Shown here in pieces: positions 11,801 to 19,185 of a DNA stretch of 19,185 nucleotides. The first letter of the stretch is position 1. Every line of letters begins with the position of its first letter. The notes beneath the pieces were generated by a model, which was not told where the DNA came from, ran no database searches, and saw nothing but the letters and a program-made list of their open reading frames with translations. The position numbers were made by a program, and so were the translations under genes. This DNA is from Parachlorella kessleri (taxonomy: Eukaryota; Chlorophyta; Trebouxiophyceae; Chlorellales; Chlorellaceae): assembly GCA_001598975.1 (NCBI GenBank), contig BBXU01000231.1:1-19185 (forward strand), given 5' to 3'.

Positions 11801-13155
11801 AAGTGAAAGCCATGAGCAAGCACAAGCGCGACTCACCAGCAATACTTGCTGTCCTCCAGGGGCGGTGCTCCCGGCTTATCAACAACTACCAAGAAGGGCT
11901 GCCGCGCCCTCACCGCCTTGGGCACCGCATTTCTGTAGCTGGCCAGGCCGCCTGCAATGCCAGGGCAGGACACACTGTGACCAAGGGTGCATGGCCTCAC
12001 GGCAGCTACAGCACTTAAGGTATGAAGAAGTAAATGTGCTCACCTGTCTTGCATCCTACCTGCTGCCAAGACTCCCCTGCAGGCCTGCCAAGCCAGCCTG
12101 GGTTGCATGTGTGCGCACCAGGCTCGTCAAACCCCCCCTCGCCGTAGAGAACGGATGCACCCAACCACCACTGCTTTCCATGTTAAGAAGTGACGTAGGT
12201 GATTGAGCCTCTGCAAACCATACCCAATGCTGCCTACAGGTTCTCATGCTTCTCGCTTGTTTCCCTACCCCTGCTCCGCTACCTGACGCAGCTGGCACCC
12301 ACACACTGCTATCGAGCCTCGTTGTGTCGCATGCATGCCACCTTAAAAGTTACCCTGCCTGCACCTGAGGTATCCATGGTGGGCCGACCGATCACCAGGA
12401 AGTCTCTCAGTCCAGGAAGCAGCACAAAGGGCCGCAGGGCGAGAGGCAATGACAGGTACTTCCGCAGCGCATACCTGCAGCACATCAGGATTCTTGGATT
12501 TTTTGCAGCCAGCTCTTCAGCCGGACAGCCGGCTAGGAGTTTGCAGGTTCATACGAACCTGCGCATACTGCCCGCGTGTCCACCAACCTAGTAGCATGGC
12601 TCAGAGCAAGGATGTATCCCCACGGCTACCAGCAGGCGCACCTTTGGTAGTGCACTCCATACTGCGGCTGTTCAGTGGGGCTGCAGGGAGGATGGCTCAC
12701 TGGGTCATCATGTCCGCTCACAGAATCCTTGAGGCTTCCAGAGCTACTACTGGCGCTGCTGCCTAAATTGCGAATACTCCGCTCCGCCCTGCACAAGGGT
12801 ACAACATGGGTGAACGCGTCTGCAACCCCGACTGAAACGGCCTAGGCGCCGCCGTTACGTCTCGTGCCGGCTGACGTGATGCCTAGGAGATGGATGATGT
12901 TCCGGAACAAGCACACGGTGCAAGCAAAGGAGCCCAAGGGACACGGAAACGGGCCAGCAAGGCGTCTCCTGAAGCAGCACTGAGGCAGCAATGCCACCGG
13001 CCGACACACGCTGAAATAACGATTGCCCGCACTCACGGTGTAGCGCTGATGGCTACTTGCTCCTTGGAGTAGCCTCGGCAGCGTCCTTTCACTGTAATCT
13101 GAGCCGGAGAGGCCGCGTCATGGGAGCGCCGACTGGGGTAAAGCTCGAGTGCCAT
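8842..13155 (-). CDS. Predicted GNAT-fold acyltransferase, FemAB/BioF2-like (Acetyltransf_6 type), 10 exons
   Basis: Exons in transcription order: 13155-13037 (ATG at 13155), 12788-12642, 12474-12365, 11951-11837, 11503-11378, 10948-10762, 10421-10337, 10022-9932, 9485-9359, 8946-8842 (TAG). All introns are GT-AG and all phases agree: 1,212 nt, 403 aa. Residues 1-89 are Ser/Pro-rich and look disordered (SSASSSSGSLKDSV), possibly an organelle-targeting leader. The core starts near 90: LRDFLVIGRP; FLVVVDKPGAPPLEDSKYCW; VEFPLPDVFKLDVSGMVSFE followed by HLKARHRRAYRVRQ; ITIEYFPLKPG and MWALYLKNGRRHGF; RIVTFCTGVRTGDTLMSMWC; then GTDYDNPLSRSCSTYINCQY, IRWLDLG and a following Lys, and YPVSGYLRCKS. 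The order (basic helix, G-x-DY, S-x-Y, (V/L)DLG...K) is that of FemAB/BioF2-like GNAT acyltransferases, which move acyl or aminoacyl groups; the substrate here is unknown. The last exon is least certain: an alternative is 9152-9081 (TGA), giving 392 aa. Exon chain fairly sure; function inferred from pattern only. Confidence 0.65.
8955..8985. repeat. 14-bp direct repeat, two copies
   Basis: CGTACCCAACTCAA occurs at 8955-8968 and again at 8972-8985, three bases apart. It lies in the proposed last intron of the minus-strand acyltransferase-like gene, just before the acceptor at 8947-8948. It is probably a small slippage duplication. Confidence 0.8.
9461..9690 (-). repeat. About 100-bp tandem repeat, 2.3 copies, copying a splice acceptor and exon start
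   Basis: Unit 1 starts at 9461, unit 2 at 9561 and a truncated unit 3 at 9660, all beginning CAGCTGC(G/T)C on the plus strand. Units 1 and 2 are nearly identical through the block at 9481-9509 (again 9581-9609) and remain similar to the unit end. On the minus strand each unit carries the GCAG acceptor and the first bases of exon 9 of the acyltransferase-like gene (encoding WLDLGAQL). Unit 1 holds the true exon start at 9485. Unit 2 encodes WLELGAQL and soon goes out of register; unit 3 has a stop codon directly after its acceptor. The extra units therefore lie in intron 8 (9486-9931) as decayed copies. Confidence 0.85.
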
Positions 13156-14626
13156 AACACCAAGCTGCAATGTGCCGCAGCAGCAACTATAACCAAGCTA
13201 CAGGGCCAATTTCGAAACCAGCTCGCAGCTAATGGGCCGATCCCAGCGCCGCGGGCTGGGTGGTTTCGCTGGCAGCTTCTTGGGTATTTGGTGTGGCGTG
13301 ACTACGGGAAACTCCGGGTTTTCAAGTGTGCCACAAGAAGAGGGACAAATAACTAGTTATAGGGCCATGGTGGTTAGCTATATGTAACTTCAAGGTGCTC
13401 CCTGCCTACCTTACGTCATGTGCATGTCTAGTTATTTGGCTTGCTTGTGACTAGTGTGCGAGTCCTTTAGTATACTTAAACACGAACTTGCCCCTAGTTT
13501 TCAGAAACGGGGCTGGCAATGCTGCTGCCTGAGACAGGTGCGTCACGGCCAGTGGGCTCGACAGCAGTGAGCCCTCGGTTGCTTGCTGCAGACTTTGTGT
13601 GATGCACATGGCAAGCAACCTACCGACGGACACCCAGGCGTGATTGAGCTGGATGCATACCCTCCAGGCACTCCCAACCAAGACTACCTACCTATGGTGG
13701 TGTCAGGATGCCTGCCCACGTGGCCGTGCTGCCTGTGCTCCAGCCAGCAGAGACCACAACTTGCTATCAGGGGCAAGGCCTGATCTTGCAAGCTGCTGCT
13801 CTTGTGGAGGTGGAAGAGCCAAAGGACTGACTTTTCACGCCCTTGAGCCGCTGCCCAATCTAGTCAGGTGGGACTTTGTGCTAAGCCCGCCCGTTTTCTC
13901 CTGCAACCTTGATGGTGACCGGGTGATGGCCATCGTATATCATAGCTAACAGGGGCAGGCTCACCCTTTTTAGCTAAACATGCAAGTTTGCCTATACGCG
14001 CCTGCCAAACACCTATGGATCACCAGTGGCAGTAGCCAGTGGAGGCCGCTCAGCGCTAGGCACGGCAAGTCCTGGCCCGTTGGTTTCTAGCCTTATTGTA
14101 ATTGGTGAGGCACTGCTTTGCAAGGATGGCATCCTTGCAAGGCAAGCTGCTGGCAGCAAGTGGCATTGTTAACATGGTGGCGTTGTAAAACCCCAACGCT
14201 GCTCAGCGAGGTGTTCGTGCTGAGCACTAACCGCCCATAGGCCTTCCTGTTGCGTGTGGCCAGGGCGACAACCAGTCTACAAGACAGGACCCATGGCACC
14301 CTGTGATGGCACAAGGTCGACCCACTGGACCGACTAACGGCTCGTCCCCTGCATAAATCGATCGTATGCCGCTCCTTGTATAGCTTGGCTTGTAAGCTCC
14401 CGTGATCCGTCATTGCCAGCAACCCACCATGATCACCTGAAACTTGCGGCGAGTGCGAAAGCACAGGCCCCGTAATTGTATATTAACTTCCAAGGACAAG
14501 GAGTGGCATTGAGTTCCCTGAAGCGCTCCAAAGTTTTGGGCGCTCCCGCGTGAGAGTATGGTGCGATCTTGGGAGATTACACAACTCACAGCGACTCCCT
14601 GTCGTTCAGTTCTGATCTTTGGGTAA
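13156..14626. promoter_or_regulatory. Divergent intergenic region between the acyltransferase-like and P450 genes
   Basis: 1.47 kb separates the ATG of the minus-strand gene (13155) from the ATG of the P450 gene (14627), so both promoters should lie here. It contains a perfect palindrome (14118-14140), an 11-bp inverted repeat at 13346-13356 and 13428-13438 (CAAATAACTAG / CTAGTTATTTG), and an AT-rich TGTATATTAA near 14477-14486 that could be a TATA-like element for the P450 gene. No full exon was recognised. A stretch near 13583-13690 reads protein-like but joins to nothing. Confidence 0.45.
14118..14140. repeat. 23-bp perfect palindrome in the divergent promoter region
   Basis: TTGCAAGGATG, a single central G, then CATCCTTGCAA: 11-bp perfect arms. 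It is short enough to be the operator of a dimeric DNA-binding protein and could also form a tight hairpin in single strands. It lies about 0.5 kb upstream of the P450 ATG and 0.96 kb upstream of the other ATG. No protein is known to me to bind it. Confidence 0.8.
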
Positions 14627-17600
14627 ATGCTGTGGCCAGCTGTAGCAGGCGCCTGCCTGTTGTTGGTGTTGGTACTGCCTCGCGTCGTCAGCTTCTTCCG
14701 TTACTACCGTGTGCTGGACCGCATCCCAAGCCCTGACCATGGCAAAGGTACTAGAAGTTGGGCCCAACACTGGCGGACGCGTGTGATTCTCCACCCGCAT
14801 GCCCCACTGGCTGCACTTGCTATTGAATACAAAAGTGTAACTATTGCCGAGACACGGGACGAATAGGCAACTAGAGGACGGCTGGATTGATCCTGCCCCT
14901 CCTGCTGGTGCCCGACTTCTTAGAGACCCAGTGCCTCATGCAGCTGATCCTGCTGCAAGTTGCTATACAGGCCACCTGGCAGCGATGGCCAGCCTACAGC
15001 GCCATCATACTGTGCTACGCTGGGCTCAGGAGTGCGGCCCAGTCATGGTCCTGCGCCTGCTCTGGCTGAGAGTCGTTATCGTGTCAGACCCAGTGCTTGT
15101 GAGCCAGGTGCTGAGCCGCAAGGCAAATGCAAATAAGCCTGCCATCCTCAGCCTGACAAACCCGGTAGGTGTATTATAGTGGCGCTGGTTGTAAAGTCCC
15201 TGCTGCTGTGTCGTAGAGGCAAGAAGAGCTCACTGCTTCCCAGGCTTATTTTGCTTGCGTCATCAAACTGTTGGCTTGCTGAAAGTACATCAAGGGTGTA
15301 CGGCAGTTCAAGTGAATGGAGCATGGTAGTGTGGCACTTCGCAGTCTGTGCACTGTTCGTAGTGTCTGCATAGCAGAAGCAAGTAGCTTGTCCCTTAAGC
15401 CCCCTGAGAGGCTGCTCTTACTTGTGTGCAGCTCATCAGCGCTCAAGGCCATCCAGGCCTCTTCTCTGCTACAGACAGCCAGTCCCCGTACTGGAAGGCG
15501 GTCCGCAGGGGAACAGCCACCGCCTTCAATCCTTACAACCTAAGGTGATGGCCAGCACAACCCTTCAGACCAAGCCGCACTGGGCTTTTTGAACCCACTT
15601 GCAACTCCAGAGCTCTACTGCAACATTTGCGGGCCATTGGCAAACAAGCAGGACTCTCAGCCGCGCTAGAAAGCTGTGGTTTGGCATTATGTCAACAGGG
15701 TCCTCTGGTAGAGGTTCAGGTTGTGGGGCCCACCCACCCTGGGTCAAGCACGGCAATTAGCACGAAAAACTGCAGGCGGTGGTGCCCTGGCCTCCTAGGT
15801 GCCGCGGCTGCAACACAACCTTTCATATTGAAGCCCCTTATAAGTTTAAAGCGGTGGCTTACTGTCTACTTTGGTGTCTAACTCTTGGTGTGCAGACAAG
15901 GCTTCAAGCATGTGGTGTCGACAGCACTGGAGGTGTGTGACGTCATCAAGAGCGTGGGTGACTCCCGATCGGTCGACATCGACAACCTGCTGATCCGGGA
16001 AGCCCTCGACGTCATTGGCAAGGTTGGCTTCAACCACGACTTCGAGACAGTGAAGGTGGGGCCGCGTTATGGGTGCTGGCCTGGCCGTGCAGATAGCTGC
16101 CCAGAAGTCATGATGTGAAGATGTATTAACCATGTCAAGCCTAGGCAGTCTCCGCGCGGCTCTGCTGGTCGTGCAATTGCTCTGCTGCAAGTATCAGCAT
16201 CCACCAGGTGCCTTTGCTGCAGCAGCAGGAAGCAGCACCAGATAGCTGATACCAGTTACGCCGTCCTGACCTGTGTGCCCCTGGGGAATCCAAGACACTT
16301 GCAGGGCTATCTAAGCCAGACTCAGGGTGACGCTTTCTACCGTGTCAACAAGGGCCTTGAGGAGGTCACCTACCGAATCACTAACCCCCTGAGGAAGCAC
16401 CTGACCTTCCTCCCTGTGAGTTCATGGCTACTGTCTTTAACAAGTTGGCGCTTCCTGTTGCACCACTGCCGCTTTCTCCACAGGAACTGGGGTATTCATT
16501 GCTGCTCAGCAGAGTGGAAGGCTCATGCCACACTATCATGCAGCATATATAAAAAGCGTCCTGGCCAGCCTGCCAGCCGGCCTGCCTGCTTAAGTGTGCG
16601 CTGAAAGGGCCCTCCAAACCTGCTGTGTAAGGGCTGTCCCTTGATACAGCCCTTACACAGCCTTGATACAGCAAGGGCCAACATGTTCGTCCCTGCCCTT
16701 CAACGCAGAGTGTGCGCGAGGGGGAGCGCCACTTCCGTGCTTTCCAAAGTCACATGGTGCAGCTGCTGGATACCCTCAAGGCCAGAGGGCCACCCGCAGG
16801 TATCCATTGGGTCTAGGAGTGTGGCCCGGCCGCGTGCTCAATGCACCAAACGTACAGCGCCACTTGATGAGCTTGCGTGTGCAGCAACACTGGCCTTGAA
16901 GGAGCCACAGCACTGCGCCTTGCCTGGCAGATTTGGGTATGGGGGCCCGATGCTCCCACTGTGAGTGCGCACAGATGATGATGCCTCGCTGGGGGCCCAC
17001 TTGCTGCGCCTGCAAGACCCACTCACTGGCGGGCCGCTGCCCGACGAGCGGCTGCTGCCAGAGATTGCCACCTTCTTCATTGCCGGCTTTGGTACGTGGA
17101 GGGCTGTCATCTGCCAGAGGAGTCCCAGTGTCATATGTAGGGAATTGCGTGCGCTACTTGAGGGCCTGGTTGTGCCAGGATGCGTGACCAACTGTGAGGG
17201 TGTTCACATAGGGATAGTTACGTGTAACTATTCGCCAGCGCAACGAAAGAACTTGGGCAACGTCAAGGTCCGTGATGGGAAGCGAAATTCTCCAAGCATG
17301 CTTGGCAGTGCCACGGTTCGTAGCTATAGACAACACCCTGATGTGTGGATGAGCACTGAGGTGCAATGGCGTCCCTCACTTAATGGTCTTGCTGCCACTG
17401 CAGATACTACAGGACACACAATGGCCTGGACACTGGTGAGTCATTCGTTGCCTGCATGACAAAGGCACTGGTCCTGTCCTTGCCAACAAGGAGAGAAGGC
17501 ATGCCTTGGCTTGGGGTGTCCCTAGCCTCATCGGAAAGAGGCTTAACTTGCAGGCTGTTTCTGCAACAAAATGCAGCACCACTGTGCCGCCTTCTGCGCT

Positions 17601-18886
17601 GGTGCAGTACCTGCTGTCGCGCCACCCTGAGGCCGAGGCCCGGGTGTGCCAGGAGCTGGAAGAGTATGGCCTGCTGGCCTCCCCTGCCAACCCCACCCCA
17701 CGCCTAGTGGAGTATGAGGATCTCAGCAAACTGGTCTTCCTGTCTGCCTGTGTCAAGGTGCCTGCCCCATCCTGCAGCGCTGTGCAGGACAGGGGAAATC
17801 CCCTTGCACTCGTATGCGCACCGCCTGGCCTGGAGGGGGGGCGGCTACAACATGCCACACCGAGTGCAAGCAGGGCTTGCCTAGCATCAATGTTCTTGCT
17901 TGCTGGGCTGCCCGGTTGCTACATCATGCCACAGCGTGTGCAAGCAAGGGTAGTTACGGCCAGGCTAGAACATGAAGCATTGCAAAATCCTCTGAATCTG
18001 AAGGGTGGGATGCTGCAGGAGTCCATGCGGATGCTGCCAGTCACAGCCGAGGCCTCGTCTCGCTGCTTTTCCCATGATGTCAGCATTGGCGGGTACACAA
18101 TCCCAGTAAATACCTGGATCTGGACGTACTTCCTCATCATGCAACGTAGCCCCAAAGTTTGGGAGGAACCAGATGCGTACTTACCGGTGAGGAGCCTGCA
18201 CCCCTTGCTGCCAACATAGGAGATAGAGGCCTGCGCTCTAGCCCGGCTCGGCTAGCCTTGGAGAGAGTACAGCCACACTGGCAAGGTGCAGATGTTGCTG
18301 CCACGAGTTTGCACTATGACACATACTTGTGCGCACACATCTAGTTGAGGCATTGTTCTTTGGTAGTTTTCCTTTGTGTCCTGAGTTTGGTGCTGGATTT
18401 GCTATGTACACCAGCAGCAACCTCGGAAGGTACCTTGTACCTCCGTGGGCAAAATCAACAACCAAAGAGTGCGAGACCAAGTTCGACTCCATAACCTCAT
18501 GTGCTGCACTGCTGTGACTGATGCCCCAGGAACGTTGGCTTCAGCCCGGTGCTGAGTATTACAACCCGCCAGGAGCCGCCGACCATGCAGCAGGCACGGG
18601 AGATGCAGGTGCCACAGACAAGCCCCTCGGCACGGAAGTCTCCCATGCCAGCAAGGGCACCAGCAGCCTAACACCTGATACTCCCAGCAGCAAACATGGC
18701 ACTTGTGAGCAGTCAGCAGACGAACCTGCTGGGCCTGCTGTGCTCCCTCCAGCGGAGCGTGCCCTGCGCTGGTTGCCATTCTCAGCGGGGCCCAGGGACT
18801 GCCTTGGCCAGAACATGGCCAAGATGAACTACATGGCTACGCTGGCGGTGCTGCTGGGGCGCTACAGGTTCCGATTGGCACCGGAG
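14627..18886 (+). CDS. Cytochrome P450 monooxygenase, 3'-partial, 11 exons visible
   Basis: Heme-thiolate monooxygenase, probably anchored to the endoplasmic reticulum; the substrate cannot be told from sequence. Exons: 14627-14747, 14971-15164, 15432-15544, 15896-16055, 16305-16415, 16709-16799, 16975-17091, 17404-17435, 17608-17757, 18019-18186, 18530-18886. All introns are GT-AG and phases agree, giving 538 codons with no stop. A hydrophobic anchor (LWPAVAGACLLLVLVLP) is followed by the hinge IPSPDHGKGHL. C-helix: SPYWKAVRRG. I-helix: FFIAGFDTTGHTMAWTL at about 297-313, split by the intron at 17091/17404. K-helix ExxR: ESMRMLP (364-367). PERF-like segment: ERWLQPGAEY (420-429). Heme loop: PFSAGPRDCLGQN, ligand Cys510. 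Residues about 434-495 are a Ser/Thr/Gly/Ala-rich insert between the last two motifs. The remaining C-terminus (beta-4 region) must lie beyond 18886; a possible acceptor at 19164-19166 runs into poly(G). The CYP family cannot be assigned by eye. Confidence 0.93.
16622..16661. repeat. Perfect 16-bp inverted repeat with 8-base loop in P450 intron 5
   Basis: Left arm 16622-16637 (GCTGTGTAAGGGCTGT) and right arm 16646-16661 are exact reverse complements separated by CCCTTGAT. The loop and part of the right arm overlap a short direct repeat, CCTTGATACAGC, that recurs at the right edge. It sits about 50 bp before the intron's acceptor (16705-16708). Both arms contain the TGTAA/TTACA pentamer. It could fold in the pre-mRNA or be a remnant of a small inverted-repeat element; no target-site duplication is evident. 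Confidence 0.85.
17844..17949. repeat. Imperfect direct repeat of about 31 bp in P450 intron 9
   Basis: GCTACAACATGCCACACCGA and following bases (from 17844) recur as GCTACATCATGCCACAGCGT (from 17918), each followed by GTGCAAGCA(A)GG, a spacing of 74 bp. Both lie inside intron 9 (17758-18018), so they do not affect the protein. This looks like a local duplication with later point changes. Confidence 0.65.
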
Positions 18887-19169
18887 GTAGGTATGGCGGG
18901 TCAGGCGGGTGCCTGTCTTTTGGTCGCAGCGGAGGCCTTGCAGTATCGCGCTCAGTCCGCTCATATGCGGAAAGTGGGAGAACGTCAAGCTGTACATGTA
19001 TCATTTGGGTTACCTCAAGCATATGGTAGCTCTTACATGACAAGGGTGTTCAACATCACAAGCATCCCGGTTGGTGTGGCCCATGGATGCCACATAGGTG
19101 GTAGCCTCAGTAGGTGTATGCCTGCCAAGGAAGTTGACGAGTTCCTGCTTTTTATCTGCGTCACAGGCA
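18887..19169 (+). other. P450 intron 11, incomplete
   Basis: It begins with a strong donor (GTAGGT) after the glutamate codon at 18884-18886. The sequence up to about 19160 shows no P450 C-terminal motif. TCACAG (19161-19166) or the following GCAG (19167-19170) could be the acceptor, but the sequence then enters poly(G) and stops. Confidence 0.55.
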
Positions 19170-19185
19170 GGGGGGGGGGGGGGGG
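19170..19185. repeat. Poly(G) run of 16 at the right edge
   Basis: An unbroken run of 16 G ends the window, mirrored by eight G at bases 1-8. Such homopolymers stop both sequencing and assembly, so the edges are likely contig ends and not biological borders. Confidence 0.9.

Noticed and set aside
13057..13356. Plus-strand open frame of about 100 codons
   Set aside because: It overlaps the first exon of the minus-strand gene, shows no known motif and has no splice partners; transcription would settle it.
1..19185. A metabolic gene cluster, mobile element or defence system
   Set aside because: The four genes belong to unrelated pathways and differ in orientation. No transposase, reverse transcriptase, integrase, terminal repeats or CRISPR-like spacing was seen.

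Overview
The window looks like nuclear DNA of a green alga, probably a chlorophyte. The genes are split into many short exons (32 to about 730 bp) by short GT-AG introns, the 3' splice sites are mostly (T)GCAG, base composition is moderately GC-rich, proteins carry Ala/Gly/Ser/Gln-rich stretches, and a TGTAA pentamer (the usual chlorophyte poly(A) signal) follows the first gene. All gene models below were spliced by hand, and every junction keeps the reading frame. The window begins and ends in runs of G (8 and 16), as a contig broken at poly(G) tracts would.

Layout: (1) 86-5040, + strand: the 3' part (14 exons, 528 codons) of a SpeA/plant-type biosynthetic arginine decarboxylase; its N-terminal part, with the PLP lysine, lies off the left edge. 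(2) 6073-7965, +: a complete three-exon F-box protein of 487 aa with leucine-rich stretches. (3) 13155-8842, minus: a ten-exon gene, hard to see because its exons are only 85-187 bp and scattered over 4.3 kb. It encodes about 403 aa and resembles GNAT-fold acyltransferases of the FemAB/BioF2-like (Acetyltransf_6) type. (4) 14627 to beyond the right edge, +: an 11-exon cytochrome P450 (538 aa seen) with N-terminal membrane anchor, I-helix AGFDTT, ExxR and heme-Cys motifs, and a roughly 60-residue low-complexity insert just before the heme loop. Its last exon(s) are missing.

Genes 1 and 2 are in tandem, 2 and 3 converge, and 3 and 4 diverge from a shared 1.47-kb region. Nothing suggests an operon, gene cluster or mobile element; arginine decarboxylation, F-box ubiquitin targeting, an acyltransferase and a P450 have no obvious shared pathway. 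The most unusual points are the acyltransferase-like gene itself, a 100-bp tandem repeat that copies one of its 3' splice sites and exon starts, the P450 insert, and two perfect palindromes. I see no RNA gene, CRISPR array or bacterial-type regulatory element.
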